Part shown: positions 1 through 8,253 of the stretch, in pieces
Position numbering within the stretch: the stretch's first letter is position 1
How the letters are laid out: each line of letters opens with the position of its first letter
NCBI GenBank assembly: GCA_964645405.1
Contig: CAZYCA010000034.1
Span: forward strand, 1 to 64,000
Source: JAMWDF01 sp964645405
GTDB taxonomy: Bacteria; Ratteibacteria; UBA8468; B48-G9; DSTR01
Length of the DNA stretch: 64,000 nucleotides
Direction of reading: 5' to 3'
Made by a program: the position numbers and the translations under genes
The notes under the pieces: model-generated
Database searches by the model: none
The model's input: the letters and a program-made list of their open reading frames with translations, nothing else
What the model was told of the DNA's origin: nothing

Positions 1-1
1 G

Positions 2-133
2 AAGCTTGCCTTTCCAGTAGGCAGAAATACGGCTCTGGCGCAAGAAGGTTTCCCCAAGGAAATAGCGGGTCAGACGACACTTCCGACAGCGGTACTGACC
101 GTGGAAAGTTTCAGGTGCAACTCTGGTTACTAA
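2..133 (+). CDS. C-terminal tail of an unidentified protein (partial)
   Basis: A reading frame is open from the left edge of the window to a TAA at 131-133, giving 43 residues that end in ...TVESFRCNSGY. The composition (mixed hydrophobic and polar, one Cys) is compatible with the end of a real secreted enzyme, but another frame is also open to 189, so the assignment is weak. No domain can be named. It lies about 70 bp upstream of the promoter of the next gene and on the same strand. Confidence 0.35.
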   Translation, partial: KLAFPVGRNTALAQEGFPKEIAGQTTLPTAVLTVESFRCNSGY

Positions 134-206
134 TTACCAAATTTAAAACGGGAAGTTATCAAATGTCATCTGTCACGAGCATCCTGTAACTATTTACCAT
201 ATCAAT

Positions 207-236
207 TTGACAGGATTAATAAATATATACTATCAT
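207..236 (+). promoter_or_regulatory. Sigma70-type promoter of first pseudopilin gene
   Basis: TTGACA at 207-212 and TATCAT at 231-236 are separated by 18 bp. The -10 box overlaps the upstream ATG (235), so a start near 243 would give an almost leaderless transcript beginning just before the ATG at 247. This is a sequence match only. Confidence 0.45.
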
Positions 237-246
237 GGTAAAAGAA

Positions 247-903
247 ATGAGACGAAAAGGATTTACGTTAATTGAATTGCTGGTAGTGGTAGCCATCATT
301 GCTATTCTGGCAGCCATGTTACTTCCTGCACTATCAAAAGCCAGGGAGAAAGCCCGACAGGCTACCTGTGCAGGAAATTTAAAGCAGATTGCTCTGGCTT
401 TAGCCATGTACGGCAACGACTTTGATGGTTTCCTGCCGCCAACCTGGCGCTGGACACCAGGGTCACTAAATACCATTGGTTATGATTATGGTGTAAGTGA
501 AGCCTGGTACAACCTGATAAAATCTTATAGTGAATCAATTAAGGTTTTTTACTGTCCCGGTAATGCTCGCTTTGCCCCACGCAGCAGGCAAGTGCCGACA
601 GGTTATTTCGGCATAGGATACTTCATTTTAGTTGGTTATGGTTACATGTGGCCTTATGGCAACACTACCCGTCCAGTGAGAATAGAAACAGTTGCCAATA
701 AACTGAAGGCACCGGTGATGTCTGATTATAATAAGGTACCCGGTTCAACCTACCTATCTGATGCCTGGGTGGGACACAGACCAGGGGGAACAGAATTTCT
801 GGGTGGTCACGGTCTTTATGCTGATGGTCATGTCCGCTGGTTTCCTTTTGATATGTGGAAAGAAATTTATCCCAATAAGCACATGTCACCACCACCGGAT
901 TAA
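247..903 (+). CDS. Pseudopilin with type IV prepilin leader (DUF1559/PVC type)
   Basis: The protein starts MRRKG followed by the canonical prepilin cleavage and helix motif FTLIELLVVVAIIAILAA, then AREKARQATCAGNLKQI, a segment typical of the large pseudopilin families of PVC bacteria. Cleavage after the Gly and N-methylation of the Phe by a prepilin peptidase are expected from family knowledge. The C-terminal ADGHVRWFP resembles the DG-containing end of these proteins. An in-frame ATG lies at 235, but starting at 247 gives a five-residue leader like those of the other two pseudopilins here (MKGKAG, MQKKG). Neither start has a good ribosome binding site. The gene ends 1 bp from the convergent end of the 11-gene operon. 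Confidence 0.88.
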   Translation: MRRKGFTLIELLVVVAIIAILAAMLLPALSKAREKARQATCAGNLKQIALALAMYGNDFDGFLPPTWRWTPGSLNTIGYDYGVSEAWYNLIKSYSESIKVFYCPGNARFAPRSRQVPTGYFGIGYFILVGYGYMWPYGNTTRPVRIETVANKLKAPVMSDYNKVPGSTYLSDAWVGHRPGGTEFLGGHGLYADGHVRWFPFDMWKEIYPNKHMSPPPD

Positions 904-904
904 T

Positions 905-3900
905 TCAGGAGTTCTTACCAACAATTAAATCATCAAAGAAGATGGCTGTGGGTAATGGTTTATGAACTGCCTCTTCACCGGTTGGGGATTTACCGAGCCT
1001 TAAAATCTTCGGTGCTGTTTGCAGTTCTGCCGGTCGTTTCATCTCCCAGGGCTGACTCCAGTTCTTTCCGTCAGAAGAGGAAGAAAAAACAATTTTTTCC
1101 GGGTACAGGCTTACCTTTACCCAGTTAACCTGGCGCATCCTGCCTGGCCTTTCCAGATTCATCTCCGGTCCCCATTGACTGGTTTTTTTACTTCCTGATT
1201 TTACTGCATAGAGAAACTGCTTGCGCTGATGTACCACGCCGGCAAAGGCATAATCCCCTGTTTCCCAAACCAGGGCCAAACCGACCCAGTTAGCATGACC
1301 GGTACTTTCTATGCGCACCTGGACAGTAACATTGTCCGCATTAAAAGGTCTTTCTCCTGCCGCAAACTTATAGTCAGAACCAAGAACCATCAACCTACCC
1401 CGGTACAGACCTATTCTTCCCCCTGATTCAGGAGAACAAACCAGTTTCCATTTTTCATTCAAACTCTTCCCTTCAAAATTATCACTGAGTTCCGGTAGCA
1501 GTTTTTCTGGCCTGGATAACTCTTCACCTGGTAAGGGTAAATCAACCGGGAAGGTGCCAGGTGGACCAATTAAAAGAAGGCGGTAATTGTGTCTGGGAAT
1601 AGCCAGTTCTACCATCTCGCCCCTACGGTTTATTCTCTGATGATTATCTTCACCGTCACAGATAACAACTGAATCTGGCAGTCCCATGAGTTTCAAGGGT
1701 ACTCTTAATTGCCCCTGCCAGTCCTCTTCAGAAAGATTAGCCACCACCGCCAGAGCAGTACCCTGGTTTTTCCGCACCCAGGCTGAGATTTTGACATCTT
1801 TTTTCTCCGGGTCTTTATCCGGTTGTAATACCCAGTAACCAAGAAATTCAACATCTTTTTCCCCAAATCCAAACAAAATTTTGGCAGGCAGTGTCCTGTC
1901 ATCCATGGTGTCTGCTCTTCCTAAGATATCGTGAAGTAAAAGGAGACAGGAGAGTTCATCTCCACCATCATCAGGGTCTGTTAGCCAGTTAGATTCAGTA
2001 TGCCAGGAAGCTGCCATACCATACTGCCGGGACATACTCCGGGCGCATATTTCTCCAAGGGAATAATTACTGATGGCACCATGAGTCCTTCCCCATTCAT
2101 TATCGTGTTTACCATCCCAGAAAGAATAACAGGGCACAATCATGGAATCAGTCATATGCACCAGCATTCCCCGGGAACATTTGTGCTTCCGGAAAAGATA
2201 AGCCAGCCTTTTGTAGAAATCCCGCAGAGCAAACATGGAATATCCCGGTTGAATTTTACCGTCACTGCGCAGATACCCCCGTCCTGTTATCAGGTTGTAA
2301 CTGGCTTTGGGGAAAACATCGTCACTGTAAAGTCCATCCACGTATCCTTTTTTCATCAAATCATCCACTACCCAGGCAACAAAATCATTCCGCTGAACTG
2401 AAGGGTAACCGTGGGTGCTTCCTCCAGCCCATTCCAACTGAAAATACTTATTCTCTTCTGTCACTCCCCAGAAATCGTTGGGACTGGTATTAAGCCCCCA
2501 GTAGCCAAAAGTTTTTTTGTAATATTCCACATCTTTCAAATAGGCTTCCATATCAGGTGGTTTACCATAACCCTGTAATGTTGGTGTCCTGCCGCAGTAC
2601 CAGGAAAGACCTGCCTTTCCCATACGCCAGCCTTCAGGTTCTGGTCGGGCTGGACCTGCCATCAGAGCAAAAACTGTTTCCCAGGTAGAAGCTATCTTCT
2701 TTGGTTCCCGAAAAAAGTTTATTTTTATAGTTGTGACACCGTTTTCCCGGAAAATTTCCAGGGCGTCCTGCTGGTCCTGGAGAGACCAGCCGTAATCGTT
2801 ATCTGCCATCCAGCAAAATCCTCTATCATAATCACCCACCCACAGGTAAGGGAGAAAAGAACCCATAACCACCTGATTAGGTTTAGCGGAACTGCCCCAG
2901 ATTTTTCCTTCTCCTTTCGGCAGGTACCCGGCTTCGTTGGTAACCCTGATAGCATCCCGGCAGGCATGATATAAAATGGTATGCTCAGTCTTTAACGGAA
3001 TTTTTAGAGAGAGAGAATCTATCATTACTTCCCTCTCAGGAACAAGACGCAAATTATATTGAACCATACCATCATATTCAGCAGTAATATCCAGATTAAC
3101 AGAAAGTGCACCGCAAACAGCATTTGCCTTCCACTTCACAACACCGGGTTCCTTCTTTAACAGTTTCAATTGCGGTCTGGACCATGATAACACTTTCCCC
3201 TCAATTCTTCCTGACAGAGAAACCGGACCTGTTAGAATCTCTTTTCCTCTGGTGATTACTGATTTCAGCCAGCCGGTTTCATCCAGTGCATACTGCCTCC
3301 CCCAGCAGATAAGTTTTTCTCCTTTAACTTCTAAGGGAGTAAAAGGCGGAATGACCTCATCAGAAACTCCCACCCTTGCCCCATCCCAGGGATAAAGACG
3401 GCGGAGGAAAGGTTCAGATGGAATGACAAGTTGCACCCTGTCGTTAACATCTATCAGCCTTGCTTCCACCACAACCTGGCCTGCTGGCAACCTCTCTGGT
3501 AAATCAAGAAGTAACTGTCTTGTTTTCTCTGTTGTCGGTTGTGTCCGGGAAAGAAGATAGTTTTTGCCGTCAGCACCGGTAGCCCACCACTCTATTCTTT
3601 TCAGGTCTTTAAGAATTTCTGCCTCCGGCAGATCCAGCCACAGTTGCACTTTTTTCAGACCGGGGTAGTGGACAACATGGAGCCTGCCATTCTCCAGAGA
3701 ACGAAAGGCAGATTTTTTTCCGGACTGGTAAGCAGAAGATAAGGCTTTTAATTCATTTTCTACCAGGGGGTAATCAAAAAGATAAAATTCGTCCAGCACA
3801 ACATGATTTTCACCATAATGATAGCCAAACTGAAGCGCCTGGTCGTGCTTGCCTTCTTTCATTGGTTCTAAAAGGAAATCAGCTCCGCTTCTTTCCCCGT

Positions 3901-4393
3901 TGGTGTAAAGCTGCAGCACATTATCCAGCCAGGTAACAGCCACCTGAAACCATTCCCCTTTTCTCAGAGGTAAGGCAGCGCTGTAAAGAATATACTTGTT
4001 ATAGGTGGGGAATTTACAGTAGAAACTCATGGTGTCTTTATGGGTGTGATATCTGTACAGAAAAGCATCAGGCAGGAAACGGAAAAAATAAAATCCTTTC
4101 TCTTCACTGGCATCCCAGTCTGTGGATTTCACCCAGAAAACTACTGTGCCCTGGTTAACTTTAATAAGACCTTCTCCTTTGTAGGTGATTGTAGCACTAT
4201 CCTTGCCACCAACAAGCAGTCCCTGATTGTGCCAGCCCTGCTCAAAGACAGGTGTCCCCTTTATCTGGGGAATCACCTTCACGACACTCTGGCCAGGATT
4301 GCAGTCACCGTCAAAGGGAAGGTAAAGAAGGAGAGAACCTTCCCCGATACCTGTCAGGAAAACCAGCAGAACCAGAAAGAAAAATTTTTTCAT
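905..4393 (-). CDS. Exported LamG plus DUF6067/GH123_N-type glycosidase, paralogue 1
   Basis: 1162 residues. A signal peptide (about 1-19) is followed by a LamG/concanavalin-like domain (about 20-225; DEFYLFDYPL near its end), an Ig-like linker, then the region shared with four paralogues here: GVSDEVIPPFTPL opening the beta-sandwich, DYDRGFCWMADNDYGW at about 520-535, a TIM-barrel-like section with YSDD (about 689) and HDNEW (about 764), and a C-terminal ConA-like module (about 965-1160) ending FFDDLIVGK. The acidic YxD and DxE motifs are candidate catalytic residues by comparison among the paralogues, not by proof. Last gene of the 11-gene operon; its ATG overlaps the preceding stop by 4 bp. 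It is a tandem paralogue of the upstream gene with LamG replacing the CBM9-like N-terminus. Substrate unknown. Confidence 0.82.
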   Translation of the reverse strand: MKKFFFLVLLVFLTGIGEGSLLLYLPFDGDCNPGQSVVKVIPQIKGTPVFEQGWHNQGLLVGGKDSATITYKGEGLIKVNQGTVVFWVKSTDWDASEEKGFYFFRFLPDAFLYRYHTHKDTMSFYCKFPTYNKYILYSAALPLRKGEWFQVAVTWLDNVLQLYTNGERSGADFLLEPMKEGKHDQALQFGYHYGENHVVLDEFYLFDYPLVENELKALSSAYQSGKKSAFRSLENGRLHVVHYPGLKKVQLWLDLPEAEILKDLKRIEWWATGADGKNYLLSRTQPTTEKTRQLLLDLPERLPAGQVVVEARLIDVNDRVQLVIPSEPFLRRLYPWDGARVGVSDEVIPPFTPLEVKGEKLICWGRQYALDETGWLKSVITRGKEILTGPVSLSGRIEGKVLSWSRPQLKLLKKEPGVVKWKANAVCGALSVNLDITAEYDGMVQYNLRLVPEREVMIDSLSLKIPLKTEHTILYHACRDAIRVTNEAGYLPKGEGKIWGSSAKPNQVVMGSFLPYLWVGDYDRGFCWMADNDYGWSLQDQQDALEIFRENGVTTIKINFFREPKKIASTWETVFALMAGPARPEPEGWRMGKAGLSWYCGRTPTLQGYGKPPDMEAYLKDVEYYKKTFGYWGLNTSPNDFWGVTEENKYFQLEWAGGSTHGYPSVQRNDFVAWVVDDLMKKGYVDGLYSDDVFPKASYNLITGRGYLRSDGKIQPGYSMFALRDFYKRLAYLFRKHKCSRGMLVHMTDSMIVPCYSFWDGKHDNEWGRTHGAISNYSLGEICARSMSRQYGMAASWHTESNWLTDPDDGGDELSCLLLLHDILGRADTMDDRTLPAKILFGFGEKDVEFLGYWVLQPDKDPEKKDVKISAWVRKNQGTALAVVANLSEEDWQGQLRVPLKLMGLPDSVVICDGEDNHQRINRRGEMVELAIPRHNYRLLLIGPPGTFPVDLPLPGEELSRPEKLLPELSDNFEGKSLNEKWKLVCSPESGGRIGLYRGRLMVLGSDYKFAAGERPFNADNVTVQVRIESTGHANWVGLALVWETGDYAFAGVVHQRKQFLYAVKSGSKKTSQWGPEMNLERPGRMRQVNWVKVSLYPEKIVFSSSSDGKNWSQPWEMKRPAELQTAPKILRLGKSPTGEEAVHKPLPTAIFFDDLIVGKNS

Positions 4394-7300
4394 GCGTTTT
4401 TCCCGACGATTAGATCGTCAAAGTAGATAATGGACGGAGACGGAGTTGGTGTTTCATCCTTACCAGAAGGAGATTTACCCAGCCGCAGTGTTACCGGTGC
4501 ACCCTTTAACTGTTTTGCTCTGGAAACTTCCCAGTCACAGCTCCAGTGCTGCCCATCAGCGGAGCCGGAAAAAACAATCTTCTCCGGTAAAAGTTTAATC
4601 TGGACCCAGTTGAGCTGGTGCATTGTTTCGGGATTTTTCACGGAAACTGGACTACCCCACTGGGTTTTGATTTTACCATCAGTAGAGACAGCATACAGAA
4701 ACTTTTTCTCTCTCAGCACAGGACCAGCAAAGACAAAATCTCCGTTTTCCCAGAGAAGAAGCAGTCCATTCCAGTTCTGGTGACTTAAACTGGCTGTTTC
4801 CACACGCACCTGCACAGTAACATTGTCCTGGTTAAAAGGTCTTTCTACAACAGCAAATTTGTAATCACAACTGCGCAGCATTAATCTCTGACGGTAAATC
4901 CTTGCTGTGGCTTGCGCTACCGGAGAGGTATTAAGTTTCCAGACAGGGTCCAGAAAGTCCTGGTGGAAACTGTCACATAACTCAGGTATCAGGGAAACAG
5001 GTTTTTCTAAACCGGACCCCGGTAAAGGCTCATCAACCGGAAAGCTCCCCGGTGGCCCAATCAGGACCAGCCGGTAGTTATGCCTGGGCACCTGCAGAAA
5101 AATTCTGTCTTTCTCCATAGGAATCCGGGGATGATTCTCTTCTCCATCACAAGCCACCAGGTTCCCCTTTAATCCCATCAACTTTAAAGGAAGTTGAATC
5201 TTACCGGACCAATCCCGGGAAGAAAGATTGCCAGCTACAACCAGAGCAGTTCCCTTACTTTTTCTCACCCAGGCAGAAACTTTAACGTCCTTCTTTTTAG
5301 GGTCATTCTTCGGTTGAAGTAGCCAGTAACCAAGAAATTCTACATCTTTTTCTCCGATGCCAAAGAGTAATTTTGCCGGGAGGGTCCGGTTAGCAAGGTT
5401 CTCGGAACGACCTAAGATATCATGCAGAAGAAGAAGACAGGAGTGGTCATCACCACCTGTTTCCGGGTCAGTATCCCAGCCCGAAGGAGTATGCCAGGAA
5501 GCTCCCATACCATACTGCCGGCTCATACTCCGGGCACAGATTTCACCCAGGTCCCAGCCATCAATCTGGTCACCACCAGGAAGAGACTTACGCCATTCGT
5601 TATCATGCTTGTAATCCCAGAAACAGTAAGCAGGTAGAATCATGGAATCAGTCATATGGACGGTCATACGGCGACTGCAGTTATGTTTCCGGAAAAGGTA
5701 AGCACTGCGTTTGTAAAAGTCACGCAGGGCAAACATAGAATAACCTGCCTGAACCTTTCCGTCTTCCCTGAGGTAACCTCTGCCTGTCACCAGGTCTCTG
5801 TCTGCCACCGGGTAAACATCATCACTGTAAAGGCCATCAATATATCCTGCTTCCATGAATTTGTTAAGGTAGTACATCTGGTAATCATTTCTTTTCTCCG
5901 TGGGCACCCCTGGAGACCATTCTGCTTCATAATAAATGTTTTCCGGAGTTGTCCCCCATAAATCATTGGGGCTGGTGTTAACACCCCAGTAGCCACGCTC
6001 TTTTTTGTAATATTCCACATCTTTCAGGTAAGCCTCCATATCCGGCGGTTTCCCGTAACCCTGAAAGGTTCTGGCTCTACCACAGTACCAGGCATAACCA
6101 CCTTTCTTGTCCATCCGCCAGCCTTCTGGCTCTGGTCGGGCTGGTCCAGCCATGACAGCAAAAACTATCTCCCGGGGCTGACTGATTTTCTTCTCCACCT
6201 GGAAAAGGTTAATTCTGACAATCAGTTCCTTTCCCTTTCTGATAAACTGCACACATTGTTTACTGTCATCAGTGACCCAGCCACGGTCATTATCAGCCAT
6301 CCAGCAAAAACCACGGTCATAATCTCCTACCCAGAAGTAGGGAATGAAGGTACCAAGAACTACTGAATTGGGAATCTCCCTGCTGCTCCAGACAACACCC
6401 TGACCATCCGGAATATAACCTGCTTTATTCGTTAAGCGAATGCTTTCCCCGCAGGCATGGTAGAGTATAGCCCTCTCGTTGCTCAAAGGGATGTCCAGAG
6501 ATAAATTTTTTACTGTTATTTCCCTGTCAGGAGAAACAACCAGATGATATTTCACCATTCCATCGTACTCTATTTCTCCCACCAGTCTGGTTCGTAAATC
6601 ACCCCCCTGACTGTAAGCGTGGAAAATTACTTTACCCGGGGTGGCGGAAATAATCTTCAGAGAACCCACAGGCCGGAAGAAAAGATTCCCGCTTTCTGCC
6701 TGCCCGGACAAAGCACTGGGACGGGATAGGAGAGGCTTTCCCCTGCTGATAATCTGCGCTGGCCAGCCAGTATCAGCAAAAAGATATTCCCTGCCCCAGC
6801 AAAACACTGATTTGTTTTTCACTTTCAAAGGAGTAAAGGGTTCTATCACCTCATCTGAGACACCCAGCCTTGTATTCTCCCACTCAAAATTCTTCTTCTC
6901 AAAATCCGTTGTTTCTCTGGACAGCGCTTTTCCTTCCCTGTCCAGCGCTACAAAGACTGCCTGGTACTCGGAAAAATTAAGAGGTAAATGCTTTATTAAT
7001 GTCTCCCCGTAACCGAGGTTGAATCTGTCTATCAATCCGCAGCCAGCAACCTCTTCACTCTTTTTTGCCTGTAAGTAAAAGGCTATCCGGGCAAGTTTCT
7101 CCTTTTCCTTAAAATCATAAGTATCTACAGAAGCCTTCATAATTCCGTAAGAAGGGTAGGCATCCACGAAAACTTCAAAAGAACGTTGTTTACTTTTATC
7201 TATCCAGTCCATGACACCTTCTTTTACCTGCATCGTCTGAAAAATAAGTGTTTGCTTTGAGGAAGAATCATCCACCCGCAGAGTAACTACTTTCCTGTTG

Positions 7301-8253
7301 CTGGATACCCAGGAATTAAATCCAGTGTCACCAGGTGCTGGCGCTCTTTTCTCTATCGTACCTGCCTTGTCCACCCAGTTAACATTTATTATTTTTTTCT
7401 GGAGAGTCCCTGCCTTTACGATAAGGTCTTCTTTCACTTTTTTCAGCAGTTGCCCGTTGGCTTCGTTTTTTACTTCCATTTCCACCGTAATGATAGTATC
7501 ACAATTTCCACCGGTCACTTCCAGAACAATACTGGCATCGGCTTCCAGAATTTTTCCCAGGGAAAGGATTCTCACTGCTGCCACATCCCCGCCGAATTTC
7601 CCCCGGGCATAGTTACGAAAACCACCAGGAGTCCAGTTGGTGAAAACATATCTGGCATAGTCCCGGCACAGATTAATCCCGAAAACCTGGCTATCCTTTT
7701 CTATCTTCAGTTCACTCCGGTCAATGGCTACTTCCGCCTCCCACCAGCCAGGACCGGAACTGCACTGGTACTGCCAGTTACCATTCCAGTGGAGAAGAGA
7801 ATTTCCCACAGCAGGCCTGCTTTCAAAATCCTGAATAACGCCAAGGGAGTTACCTAAAAAGTGGTAATCCAGGTCCAGCGCTTTCTCATAGTCAGGAGAG
7901 ATAAAAATTTCAATGGTGTCATCAGCACAGAGTCTTTTATGGTCCCTTTCCCGGGCTGCCCGGATGAGTTTGGAGTCAGGTGGAAAAGTACTTCTGAAGG
8001 CAAAATAAATTTTCTTTTCATCATAGGTGACATAAGCCACAGCCTGCCTTTCTGTTGTCCAGCCGAAAATATGCTGGAAACCTGTTACTGCTGTCGCCCG
8101 GTTCCATTCTCCTGGCGAAATGCGACCATCTATAACAGGCGGTTGTTTTGTTCCGGGTATAACCAGAATGTTTTTCTCAGCTGCCAGAAGAAAATCTACC
8201 GCGAAAAGAAGAAAAAGATTAAACAGCAGGGCTACCTTTTCAGTCATTCTCAT
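4390..8253 (-). CDS. Exported CBM9-like plus DUF6067/GH123_N-type glycosidase, paralogue 2
   Basis: 1287 residues. Signal peptide about 1-24, then a CBM9-like domain (PPVIDGRISPGEWNRA at its start, about 30-235). The DUF6067-type core begins near residue 460 (GVSDEVIEPFTPL); DYDRGFCWMADNDRGW lies near 645-660, YSDD near 809 and HDNEW near 883. A ConA-like C-terminal module (about 1090-1285) ends YFDDLIVGK. The core and C-terminus are closely similar to the next gene, pointing to a tandem duplication. An AAGGAG seven bases upstream supports the ATG at 8253. It overlaps the previous gene by 14 bp and the next by 4 bp. Probably a secreted glycoside hydrolase; family members have no substrate I can name. 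Confidence 0.82.
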   Translation of the reverse strand: MRMTEKVALLFNLFLLFAVDFLLAAEKNILVIPGTKQPPVIDGRISPGEWNRATAVTGFQHIFGWTTERQAVAYVTYDEKKIYFAFRSTFPPDSKLIRAARERDHKRLCADDTIEIFISPDYEKALDLDYHFLGNSLGVIQDFESRPAVGNSLLHWNGNWQYQCSSGPGWWEAEVAIDRSELKIEKDSQVFGINLCRDYARYVFTNWTPGGFRNYARGKFGGDVAAVRILSLGKILEADASIVLEVTGGNCDTIITVEMEVKNEANGQLLKKVKEDLIVKAGTLQKKIINVNWVDKAGTIEKRAPAPGDTGFNSWVSSNRKVVTLRVDDSSSKQTLIFQTMQVKEGVMDWIDKSKQRSFEVFVDAYPSYGIMKASVDTYDFKEKEKLARIAFYLQAKKSEEVAGCGLIDRFNLGYGETLIKHLPLNFSEYQAVFVALDREGKALSRETTDFEKKNFEWENTRLGVSDEVIEPFTPLKVKNKSVFCWGREYLFADTGWPAQIISRGKPLLSRPSALSGQAESGNLFFRPVGSLKIISATPGKVIFHAYSQGGDLRTRLVGEIEYDGMVKYHLVVSPDREITVKNLSLDIPLSNERAILYHACGESIRLTNKAGYIPDGQGVVWSSREIPNSVVLGTFIPYFWVGDYDRGFCWMADNDRGWVTDDSKQCVQFIRKGKELIVRINLFQVEKKISQPREIVFAVMAGPARPEPEGWRMDKKGGYAWYCGRARTFQGYGKPPDMEAYLKDVEYYKKERGYWGVNTSPNDLWGTTPENIYYEAEWSPGVPTEKRNDYQMYYLNKFMEAGYIDGLYSDDVYPVADRDLVTGRGYLREDGKVQAGYSMFALRDFYKRSAYLFRKHNCSRRMTVHMTDSMILPAYCFWDYKHDNEWRKSLPGGDQIDGWDLGEICARSMSRQYGMGASWHTPSGWDTDPETGGDDHSCLLLLHDILGRSENLANRTLPAKLLFGIGEKDVEFLGYWLLQPKNDPKKKDVKVSAWVRKSKGTALVVAGNLSSRDWSGKIQLPLKLMGLKGNLVACDGEENHPRIPMEKDRIFLQVPRHNYRLVLIGPPGSFPVDEPLPGSGLEKPVSLIPELCDSFHQDFLDPVWKLNTSPVAQATARIYRQRLMLRSCDYKFAVVERPFNQDNVTVQVRVETASLSHQNWNGLLLLWENGDFVFAGPVLREKKFLYAVSTDGKIKTQWGSPVSVKNPETMHQLNWVQIKLLPEKIVFSGSADGQHWSCDWEVSRAKQLKGAPVTLRLGKSPSGKDETPTPSPSIIYFDDLIVGKNA

